Of a DNA stretch of 19,391 nucleotides, positions 14,189 to 19,391 are shown one piece after another. The stretch's first letter is position 1. Each line of letters starts with the position of its first letter. This DNA comes from JACDDK01 sp038198445 (lineage in GTDB: Bacteria; Actinomycetota; Rubrobacteria; Rubrobacterales; Rubrobacteraceae). Below the pieces are notes generated by a model. That model saw only the letters and a program-made list of their open reading frames with translations. It searched no databases and was not told where the DNA came from. The DNA lies in contig JBBPZZ010000169.1 in the NCBI GenBank assembly GCA_038198445.1, forward strand, positions 1 to 19,391, read 5' to 3'. The translations under genes and the position numbers were made by a program.

Positions 14189-15076
14189 TTGCTAGACGGT
14201 ATACCCCTAATAGACGCACATGTTCACGCGGCGCGGATGCCGACGCTCAAGCTCGAGTGGCGGGAGTGGGCGCAGAACTTCGGCAAGAACGTACCCTTCG
14301 ATACGCTCTACGACGAAGAGGGGACCATGATCCCAGCCCGCTTTGACGAGTACATGGCCGCCGAAGGCGTGGACGTGGCGATACTGTTCTGCGAGTACAG
14401 CCCGAAATCTACCGGCATCCAGCCGGTCGAGGACCTGGTCCCGATCCTCGAACACAACCCCGACCGATTCCGTCTTATGGCGAACCTGAACCCGCACCTG
14501 CACTACCCGCTGGTCGAGGAGCTGGAGCGCCAGATCTCGCTCGGCGCCGTCGGGCTGAAGCTCCACCCGGTCCACGGCAGCTTCGCCCCCAACGACCGGA
14601 TGCTCTATCCAGCGTACGCCTTCTGCGAGGCGAAAGACTTCCCCGTGGTTTTCCACTGCGGCACGAGCGTCTTCCCCGGCGCCACCAACCGCTACGCCGA
14701 CCCCGCCCTGATAGAAGACGTGGCCCGCGACTTCCCGGATCTCTCAGTAGTGCTCGCCCACGGTGGACGCGGCTGGTGGTACGATGCGGCGGCCTTTATC
14801 ACGCTCATGCGTCCCAACGTCTACATCGAGGTCTCCGGTCTTCCTCCGAAGAAGCTCCCAGACTACTATAAGAACCACAACTTCGAGCGGTTGGCCCGGA
14901 AGATGATCTTCGGTACAGATTGGCCCGGCGTACCCGGCCCGAAACTCAACGCCGAAGCCATCGCCGACCTCGGCCTCGAAGACGAAACCCTGGAGGGTAT
15001 CCTGCATAAGAACGCCCGGCGGATCTACAAACTGGAGAGTACGCGAGACAAACCCACGCCGGTAGACACTGCGTGA
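14189..15076 (+). CDS. Metal-dependent amidohydrolase (ACMSD-like TIM barrel)
   Basis: A 295-aa amidohydrolase-2 family protein. The start is TTG 14189, with AAGGAGA about 9 bases upstream, directly before I-P-L-I-D-A-H-V-H. Metal-ligand positions expected for the family are present: H11-V-H13, the K-L-H-P-V-H segment, His156 in F-H-C-G, His191 in A-H-G-G and Asp244 in F-G-T-D-W-P. Relatives include aminocarboxymuconate-semialdehyde decarboxylase, resorcylate decarboxylases and lactone hydrolases. In the ligase operon it may hydrolyse or decarboxylate a ring-cleavage intermediate, or decarboxylate a substituted benzoate before activation. Its substrate is not determinable. It ends before the second promoter and is likely the last gene of the aldehyde dehydrogenase-ligase transcript. 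Confidence 0.82.
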   Translation: MLDGIPLIDAHVHAARMPTLKLEWREWAQNFGKNVPFDTLYDEEGTMIPARFDEYMAAEGVDVAILFCEYSPKSTGIQPVEDLVPILEHNPDRFRLMANLNPHLHYPLVEELERQISLGAVGLKLHPVHGSFAPNDRMLYPAYAFCEAKDFPVVFHCGTSVFPGATNRYADPALIEDVARDFPDLSVVLAHGGRGWWYDAAAFITLMRPNVYIEVSGLPPKKLPDYYKNHNFERLARKMIFGTDWPGVPGPKLNAEAIADLGLEDETLEGILHKNARRIYKLESTRDKPTPVDTA

Positions 15077-15087
15077 ACGCAAACAAT

Positions 15088-15116
15088 TTGACTTTGACTG
15101 TCCAGTCAGTTATGAT
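15088..15116 (+). promoter_or_regulatory. Promoter of the oxygenase operon with TetR-type operator
   Basis: TTGACT (15088-15093) and TATGAT (15111-15116) are 17 bp apart, a near-consensus sigma-70-type promoter. The spacer contains the perfect dyad TGACTG-TC-CAGTCA (15095-15108), the same operator type as in 10577-10613. Transcription would start near 15123, giving a leader of about 30 bases before paaA ATG 15153. Confidence 0.72.
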
Positions 15117-15152
15117 TTCATCGGAGTGGTAAGGTTAGAGAGGAGTGCAAGT

Positions 15153-16106
15153 ATGAGTATGACGGCAGTGACCGAGGAGATACTTCTCGACAGGATCAAG
15201 AGCGGCAAGTTGATCGAGGACTCTTCTCATGCGACGGAGAGATATATCGAGGGGCTCAAGCGCACCTTGATCGTCTCCGCCGACACCGAGCTCATCAGCG
15301 CCCCGGCTTACATGAACGCGACGAAAGACTTCTCGACGCTCCCGAGCGTCAACAACTACATCACCGTCATGGGAATCGTGCAGGACGAGCTTGGTCACGC
15401 GCACATCGCCTACCGGATGCTAAGAGACCTCGGCGTCGATACGGAGGAGCTCGTCTACGAGCGGAAACCGAAGCAGTTCAAGTACCCATACGCCTTCGAC
15501 GTGCCGCTGGACAGTTTCACCGAGCTCGTGGTGGGTAACGGATTCTATGATCGGGCCGGGTTCGTGTTACTGAGCGACATCCACCAGAATTGCTCTTATG
15601 GGCCGTGGAAGCGGGCGCTCGTGAAGGTGGACCGGGAGGAGAACTTCCACCTCCGACATGGGGAGAAGTGGATGAAGGTGTTCTCCAAGGACCCGGAGAA
15701 AAAAGAAGAGCTTCAGCGGGCGGTGGACTGGATGTTCCCGCTGACGCTTGAATGGTTCGGGTTGCCGGACGGCAGGAAGCAGCACAATGAGCAGATCGAG
15801 TACGGCTACAAGGGCTCGACCAACGACAAGCTCCGGCAGACCTGGATGTCGCACACGGTTCCGCTGTGCGAGAGCCTCGGGCTCGACGTGCCAGCACACT
15901 ACGACAAAGAGACCGACCAATACGTCATGGATTTCCCATTCCCGGCCCAGTTCGACGCCGAGGAGAAGCGGTGGATGTTCGAGGACAGTGAGATCTCCTG
16001 GGACGACGTGCTCAAGCGCTGGAAGGGGCGCGGTCCCAAAAACGAGGAGTACGTCGAGCATCTCCAGCGTGGGTACAAGGAGCTCTACGCCAAGGAGGCC
16101 GTGTAG
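15153..16106 (+). CDS. paaA: PaaA-like aryl-CoA epoxidase catalytic subunit
   Basis: From ATG 15153 (AGAGGAG 8 bases upstream; the open frame back to 15126 is not needed) it is 317 aa, like PaaA. The diiron site is recognisable: Glu46, E79-L-G-H82, an acidic residue in the 124-133 helix, and E163-N-F-H166. This is a ferritin-like four-helix bundle. Around these it keeps the PaaA pattern V-Q-D-E-x-G-H and C-S-Y-G-P-W-K-R-A-L-V-K, but the flanking sequence differs clearly from E. coli PaaA as I recall it. PaaA with PaaB and PaaC forms the soluble complex that epoxidises the aromatic ring of an aryl-CoA with O2. Here the neighbouring ligase is benzoate-type, so the substrate may not be phenylacetyl-CoA. 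It is the first gene of a dense operon. Confidence 0.85.
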   Translation: MSMTAVTEEILLDRIKSGKLIEDSSHATERYIEGLKRTLIVSADTELISAPAYMNATKDFSTLPSVNNYITVMGIVQDELGHAHIAYRMLRDLGVDTEELVYERKPKQFKYPYAFDVPLDSFTELVVGNGFYDRAGFVLLSDIHQNCSYGPWKRALVKVDREENFHLRHGEKWMKVFSKDPEKKEELQRAVDWMFPLTLEWFGLPDGRKQHNEQIEYGYKGSTNDKLRQTWMSHTVPLCESLGLDVPAHYDKETDQYVMDFPFPAQFDAEEKRWMFEDSEISWDDVLKRWKGRGPKNEEYVEHLQRGYKELYAKEAV

Positions 16107-16108
16107 CG

Positions 16109-16432
16109 ATGCAGGAGGCGAAGGTGACTGTAACCGTCGAAGAGGTACGCGACGCCTTGCGCGAGGTGCTCGACCCGGAGTACCCTATCAGCCTCGTGGA
16201 CCTCGGCCTCATCCGGGGTATCGAGGTCATCGGGAACAGGGCCGGCATCAAGCTGACCTACACCTGCATGGGGTGTCCGGCGATGGACATGATCCAGGAG
16301 GACGTCGAGGAGCGACTCCTCCAGATGGACGGCATCGACGAGGTGGAGATCGAAGTCGTCTGGCCCACGTGGTCCCGCAATGACATCACGCCCCTCGGCA
16401 AGAAGCAGCTCAAACAGGTCGGAGTCGTCTGA
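16109..16432 (+). CDS. PaaD N-terminal half (DUF59/MIP18 protein)
   Basis: A 107-aa protein starting 3 bases after paaA, with AGGAGG upstream. It matches the DUF59 (MIP18) domain: D22-P-E-Y-P26, V30-D-L-G-L34, and T-Y-T-C53-M-G-C56-P. The PaaD pattern continues with E-V-V-W-P-T-W-S-R-N-D-I-T. In E. coli PaaD this domain is fused to a C-terminal zinc ribbon; here it ends at the DUF59 domain. The missing ribbon is encoded separately at 17611-17796 in the same operon. PaaD is thought to help mature or support the epoxidase metal centre. Its stop overlaps the next start (TGATG). Confidence 0.85.
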   Translation: MQEAKVTVTVEEVRDALREVLDPEYPISLVDLGLIRGIEVIGNRAGIKLTYTCMGCPAMDMIQEDVEERLLQMDGIDEVEIEVVWPTWSRNDITPLGKKQLKQVGVV

Positions 16433-16629
16433 TGCGCCCGGTGGATAACTACGAGGTTTTCACGGCTCGCGTTGGCGAGGAGCATCCGTTGCGGCACAAC
16501 GGAAACGTCCGGGGTGCGGAGCCGGTCGACGCCGCCGTCTACGCGCACCTCATGTACGACGAGTGGCGCTGGCGCGAGATGTTCGTCGTGCCGAGCAAGG
16601 CTATCGTCCGGGTCATCAGGCCGGAGTAG
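16432..16629 (+). CDS. PaaB-like subunit, copy 1
   Basis: A 65-aa protein coupled to the preceding gene by TGATG. N-Y-E-V-F-T-A-R, then R-H-N-G-N-V-R-G-A, A-A-V-Y-A-H-L-M-Y and M-F-V-V-P-S-K-A-I-V match the short PaaB fold (Y-E-V-F, H-x-G-x-x-x-A, W-V-V, A-x-x-I). It is shorter than the 95-aa E. coli protein because the C-terminal extension is absent. PaaB bridges PaaA-PaaC heterodimers in the epoxidase complex. A second copy follows 8 bases downstream. Confidence 0.78.
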   Translation: MRPVDNYEVFTARVGEEHPLRHNGNVRGAEPVDAAVYAHLMYDEWRWREMFVVPSKAIVRVIRPE

Positions 16630-16637
16630 GAGGAGGC

Positions 16638-16844
16638 ATGGAGCGTTACATGGTCTTCGCGCGCACCGAGTACGACGAGCCCCTGGAGCATAGGGGAGAC
16701 GTCGAGGCATCAGGCGCCGAAGAGGCGAGTAGGCTCGCCCTGGAGCAGTACGGGAGAGACTGGCTGGAGATGTCACTCGTGCCGGTCGGCGAGGTCTACT
16801 GGGCCGAGCGCGAGGAGGAGACCGAAGTGGGGGTGGAGGCGTGA
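16638..16844 (+). CDS. PaaB-like subunit, copy 2
   Basis: A 68-aa protein with AGGAGG one base before ATG 16638. Y-M-V-F-A-R-T, then E-H-R-G-D-V-E-A-S-G-A-E-E-A, A-L-E-Q-Y-G-R-D-W and L-V-P-V-G-E-V has the same strand-helix pattern as the preceding PaaB-like protein, but the sequences are well diverged. Its stop overlaps the paaC GTG start (GTGA), so the two are translationally coupled. The two PaaB types may form a heteromeric bridge, or one may serve an alternative complex. Confidence 0.75.
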   Translation: MERYMVFARTEYDEPLEHRGDVEASGAEEASRLALEQYGRDWLEMSLVPVGEVYWAEREEETEVGVEA

Positions 16845-17677
16845 GCGAGCGTCCCGAAGGCACCGAAGCGGTAGCGCCAGGCCGCGGCGCGCAGAGCGAG
16901 TTCCTCGTGGACAACGACGACGCGCTCGCCGCCCTGGTCAACCTGATCGCGGTGATAGGAGACAACGAGTACTTCCTCGGCCGCCGCGTCTCCGAGTGGG
17001 CCGATGCCGGACCCCTGCTCGAATCCACGGCCGCCTGCGCCGCGATAACGCAGGACAAGCTCGGGCACTCGCGCGCGATCTACCCGCTGCTCGAAGAGCT
17101 TCCGTGGCCGAAAGCGCCCACGGGGCTTCAGGGCGAGATCGACCGGGCGCGACGTTACTCGGTCAGCTTCCTCGACGATCCGCTACCCAGTTGGTCGAAT
17201 GTCGTCGCGGCGCTCGCGCTCGTCGGACCGGCCGTAAACACTGTCCTGGAAGCGGTGGAGAACTCCCGGTACGAGGCGCTCGCCCGGCGGGCTCACCGCA
17301 TCCTGGATGAGGAGAAACTCACGTCAGCTTACGCCGAGGGGCTCGTGCGTCAGATCTCCTACGAAGAGCGCGGCCGCAAACTATTCCAGGAGCGGGTAGA
17401 TGATCTCTTCCCCGAGATGCTCTGCTGGTTCGGCCCCGAGGGAGAAGCCGGCATCGAAGCCCTGAAGGCCGAGGGGCTAACGAGCATGGGCAACGAGGAG
17501 ATGCGGCAGAGGTACCTGGACCGCATCGTCCCGCTGCTCCAGGGGTGTGGCATAGAAGTCCCGGTCGAGCGGAACGAGAGCGAGGACAGATGGGAGTACG
17601 GAGAACTACCATGGAGCGAATGGAACCAACTGCAGAGGCGTCTGGAGAGGTCCGGCACGGCGAAGAGTGGCGTTTGA
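16841..17677 (+). CDS. paaC: PaaC-like structural subunit of aryl-CoA epoxidase
   Basis: A 278-aa protein with GTG start 16841, overlapping the previous stop by 4 bases. It has the ferritin-like fold of PaaC but degenerate metal ligands: where PaaA has E-L-G-H it has D72-K-L-G-H76, and where PaaA has E-E-N-F-H it has D-E-E-K-L-T-S. That matches the non-catalytic role of PaaC, which supports PaaA and completes the substrate pocket. Other shared features are L-G-R-R-V-S-E-W near the N-terminus and L-F-P-E-M-L-C-W-F-G. The last 67 bases overlap the zinc-ribbon gene in another frame. Confidence 0.85.
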   Translation: MSERPEGTEAVAPGRGAQSEFLVDNDDALAALVNLIAVIGDNEYFLGRRVSEWADAGPLLESTAACAAITQDKLGHSRAIYPLLEELPWPKAPTGLQGEIDRARRYSVSFLDDPLPSWSNVVAALALVGPAVNTVLEAVENSRYEALARRAHRILDEEKLTSAYAEGLVRQISYEERGRKLFQERVDDLFPEMLCWFGPEGEAGIEALKAEGLTSMGNEEMRQRYLDRIVPLLQGCGIEVPVERNESEDRWEYGELPWSEWNQLQRRLERSGTAKSGV

Positions 17678-17796
17678 TCTGCCCCTGGTGCGACTCCGGT
17701 GACGTCGAGAAGGTCTCCGAGTACGGTCCGCACCTGATGGTCTACTCCTACATATGCCGGGAGTGCCACAGCCCGTTCGAAGTCATCAAACGATGA
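17611..17796 (+). CDS. PaaD C-terminal zinc ribbon as a stand-alone protein
   Basis: ATG 17611 has GGAG 7 bases upstream and opens a 61-aa protein inside the 3' end of paaC (+1 frame). Four cysteines form two knuckles: C24-P-W-C27 and C49-R-E-C52. Between and after them S-E-Y-G, Y-S-Y-I and H-S-P-F-E-V-I-K follow the C-terminal ribbon of PaaD (CPxC...S.FG...YxCxxCxxPFxxxK). The DUF59 half of PaaD is at 16109-16432, with paaB1, paaB2 and paaC between the halves. The stop overlaps the next ATG (ATGA). Confidence 0.83.
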   Translation: MERMEPTAEASGEVRHGEEWRLICPWCDSGDVEKVSEYGPHLMVYSYICRECHSPFEVIKR

Positions 17797-18578
17797 CGGA
17801 ATACACGAGTCTGAGAACGATCTTCGAAGACGGCGTGCTCCTCGTCGAGCTCAACCGTCCCGAGAAGCGGAACGCCCTGGACGAGACGTTGCAGGGCGAG
17901 CTATTGCGACTCTTCGAGGATGCCGCGACCGATACAGAGGTGCGCGGCATCATCCTGACCGGCAGCGGCGAGGCGTTCTCCGCCGGGGGAGACCTCTCCC
18001 GATTCGAGCGGGAGTGGAACCCCGCCGAGTTCCGGGCACAGAGCCACGAGCTTACCCGGCTCATCTCCTCCATCGAGCGGCTGGAGAAGCCGGTCGTCGC
18101 GGCCATAAACGGCCTGGCTACCGGGGCCGGGACCCAACTAGCGCTCTCGTGTGATTTGCGGATCGTTTCGGAAAATGCCCGCTTCCTGTACCGGGAGGGC
18201 ATGATCGGGTTCATCCCCAGCCACGGTGGTTGCGTACGTCTGGTCAAGCTCGTCGGGCTGGCGCGGGCGCGGGACATCCTGCTTGGCGGCGAGGACCTTA
18301 GCGCTGAGGAAGCCTTCCGGCACGGGCTCGTTACCAGGGTGGTACCGCAAGAGAAGCTCCTGGATGAGGCGAGGGGGATGCTCAAGCACATCTTCCGGCG
18401 GGCGCCGCAGGCTTACGGACTATCCAAGCGTCTGCTGCATCTCTCGGCCAGCGTGGACCTTGAGAGCGGCCTCTTCGCGGAGAGCCTGGCTCAGAGTCAG
18501 TTGATCGGGACCGAAGACCACAAGGAAGGCGTGCGGGCCGCCCGAGAGCGGCGCCGTCCATCGTTTACGGGGAGGTAA
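17793..18578 (+). CDS. Crotonase, isomerase-type (PaaG-like by context)
   Basis: A 261-aa crotonase starting at ATG 17793, which overlaps the zinc-ribbon stop. The fold is clear (R-P-E-K-R-N-A-L-D, G-S-G-E-A-F-S-A-G-G-D-L, I-N-G-L-A-T-G-A-G). The residue at the Glu144 position of rat hydratase is Gln115 (G-A-G-T-Q-L-A-L-S-C-D), while the Glu164 position is kept as Glu135. Loss of one acid is typical of enoyl-CoA isomerases and other non-hydratase crotonases. In this operon the expected reaction is isomerisation of a ring epoxide (PaaG-type) or ring opening/hydrolysis (BoxC-type, but BoxC is much larger). The product would then pass to the aldehyde dehydrogenase and beta-oxidation enzymes. Confidence 0.82.
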   Translation: MTEYTSLRTIFEDGVLLVELNRPEKRNALDETLQGELLRLFEDAATDTEVRGIILTGSGEAFSAGGDLSRFEREWNPAEFRAQSHELTRLISSIERLEKPVVAAINGLATGAGTQLALSCDLRIVSENARFLYREGMIGFIPSHGGCVRLVKLVGLARARDILLGGEDLSAEEAFRHGLVTRVVPQEKLLDEARGMLKHIFRRAPQAYGLSKRLLHLSASVDLESGLFAESLAQSQLIGTEDHKEGVRAARERRRPSFTGR

Positions 18579-18580
18579 GA

Positions 18581-19129
18581 GTGGCCCACATCATTCCGTT
18601 CGAGGACAAAGAACCGAAGGTGGCGCCCGATGCATTCATCGCACCGACCGCGGTCCTTATCGGGGACGTGGTCGTCGAGGAGGGGGCGAGTGTCTGGTTC
18701 GGGGCGGTGCTGAGGGGGGACTTCAATCGGATCCTCGTCGGGGCCGGGACGAGCGTCCAGGACAACTGCGTGATCCACACTAACGAGGACCTGCCGACCA
18801 CCATTGGCTCTAATGTGACCGTCGGGCATCTCTCGCTGCTGGAGGGATGTGAGATAGAGGACGGCGCTTTGATCGGGATGGGCAGCATCGTGTTGAACCG
18901 GGCGCGTATCAGACGGCGGGCGATGCTTGCGGCGGGGAGTGTGGTGAGGGAGGGAGACGAGATACCTCCGGAGGTTCTGGCGGCGGGCGTTCCCGCGAAG
19001 GTGAAGAAGGAGCTCGAAGGCAGCTCCTCGGAGTGGGTAGAGATGGCCGCCCGCGAGTACCAGGCGCTCAGGCTGAAGTACATGGGTAGAGTAGGACAGT
19101 TGGCAAACGATGGAAAGGGAGGCGCGTAA
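18581..19129 (+). CDS. paaY: PaaY-like hexapeptide-repeat (gamma-carbonic anhydrase fold) protein
   Basis: A 182-aa left-handed beta-helix protein. GTG 18581 follows GGAGGT by 4 bases and the previous stop by 2. Hexapeptide turns (I-A-P-T-A-V, I-G-D-V-V-V, V-G-A-G-T-S, I-G-S-N-V-T, I-E-D-G-A-L) run through residues 14-125, followed by a helical tail. Of the three metal histidines of the family, two remain (His66 in V-I-H-T and His83 in V-G-H), but the third, five residues after His83, is Glu88 (L-L-E-G-C). PaaY in phenylacetate clusters acts as a thioesterase on ring-derived CoA esters. Altered metal binding is possible here. Confidence 0.82.
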   Translation: MAHIIPFEDKEPKVAPDAFIAPTAVLIGDVVVEEGASVWFGAVLRGDFNRILVGAGTSVQDNCVIHTNEDLPTTIGSNVTVGHLSLLEGCEIEDGALIGMGSIVLNRARIRRRAMLAAGSVVREGDEIPPEVLAAGVPAKVKKELEGSSSEWVEMAAREYQALRLKYMGRVGQLANDGKGGA

Positions 19130-19131
19130 GA

Positions 19132-19391
19132 ATGGCGCAGATACTGATCAACGGAGAGCAGACCTCCGCCAAGTCCGGCGAGGAGATGCCGATCGTAAAC
19201 CCGGCGACGGAGGAAGAGTTCGACTCGGTTCCGAAGGGCGGTCCCGAAGACGTTGACGCCGCGGTCGCCGCTGCGAAAGAGGCGTTCAAGGAGTGGTCCG
19301 TCAAGGACCCGGACGACCGGGCCGCGTTGATACGGGCGGCGGTAGCGAAGATCCAGGAGAGTGGCAAGGAGATCGCGCAGCTCCTCACCCG
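19132..19391 (+). CDS. Aldehyde dehydrogenase, N-terminal part (cut by window end)
   Basis: ATG 19132 lies 2 bases after paaY, with AAAGGGAGG about 9 bases upstream. The 86 visible residues (I-L-I-N-G-E-Q, I-V-N-P-A-T-E-E-E, D-V-D-A-A-V-A-A-A-K-E-A-F, A-A-L-I-R-A-A-V-A-K) are the N-terminal NAD-binding start of an ALDH. The catalytic region is outside the window. It is the second ALDH of the locus and the last visible gene of the oxygenase operon, a candidate for oxidising the ring-opening semialdehyde. Confidence 0.85.
   Translation, partial: MAQILINGEQTSAKSGEEMPIVNPATEEEFDSVPKGGPEDVDAAVAAAKEAFKEWSVKDPDDRAALIRAAVAKIQESGKEIAQLLT

Noticed and set aside
16258..17058. 266-aa minus-strand ORF opposite the paaD/paaB/paaC region
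   Set aside because: The opposite strand has five tightly coupled genes with good starts; this frame is Ser/Arg/Pro-rich and motif-free.
1..19391. CRISPR array
   Set aside because: No regularly spaced 20-40 base repeats with unique spacers; the repeats found are short and helically phased.

Overview
The window is high-GC bacterial DNA. Gene content, frequent GTG/TTG starts, Shine-Dalgarno use and proteins resembling aromatic-degradation enzymes point to an actinobacterium, most likely a Rubrobacter-like lineage. This is inference from protein character; no database was searched.

Region 1 (about 1-7134) is the right part of an integrated mobile element. It ends at a 47-base 3' fragment of a tRNA-Val(UAC) gene (7088-7134), the expected scar of integration into a tRNA 3' end, so the intact tRNA and the far end of the element should lie left of the window. 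The element carries a 5'-truncated phage-like protein, an HTH-HicB fusion facing a 39-aa basic protein, and a MmeI-like (type IIL) restriction-modification enzyme broken by a one-base deletion. It also carries a DUF3631 replication-type ATPase whose gene contains an iteron-like repeat array, a small coupled ORF, an excisionase-like HTH protein and a divergent unknown 292-aa protein. No integrase is visible.

Region 2 (7135-7945) is a chromosomal scar: a decayed IS630-family transposase with an internal deletion and a frameshift.

Region 3 (7946-19391, continuing off the right end) is a large aerobic aromatic acyl-CoA degradation locus. A hydratase (minus strand) and a 3-hydroxyacyl-CoA dehydrogenase (plus strand) diverge from one control region. 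A PaaI-type thioesterase follows on the minus strand. Next comes a control region with two TetR-type dyads, then the wreck of a branched-chain-amino-acid-type ABC transporter (livF tail). Downstream are an aldehyde dehydrogenase, a benzoate-CoA ligase family enzyme and a metal-dependent amidohydrolase. A second promoter with the same operator type then drives a tightly packed operon: paaA-like oxygenase, a DUF59-only PaaD half, two tandem paaB-like genes, paaC, the separate zinc-ribbon half of PaaD, an isomerase-type crotonase, a paaY-like hexapeptide protein and a second aldehyde dehydrogenase (cut by the window end).

The likely overall pathway is: the ligase makes an aryl-CoA, the PaaABC-type diiron complex epoxidises the ring, a crotonase rearranges or opens it, aldehyde dehydrogenase oxidises the semialdehyde, and hydratase plus 3-hydroxyacyl-CoA dehydrogenase carry out beta-oxidation. 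PaaI- and PaaY-like proteins would clear dead-end CoA esters. The pairing of a benzoate-type ligase with a Paa-type epoxidase, a split PaaD and doubled PaaB does not match either the textbook phenylacetate (paa) or benzoate (box) cluster and is the most interesting part of the window.
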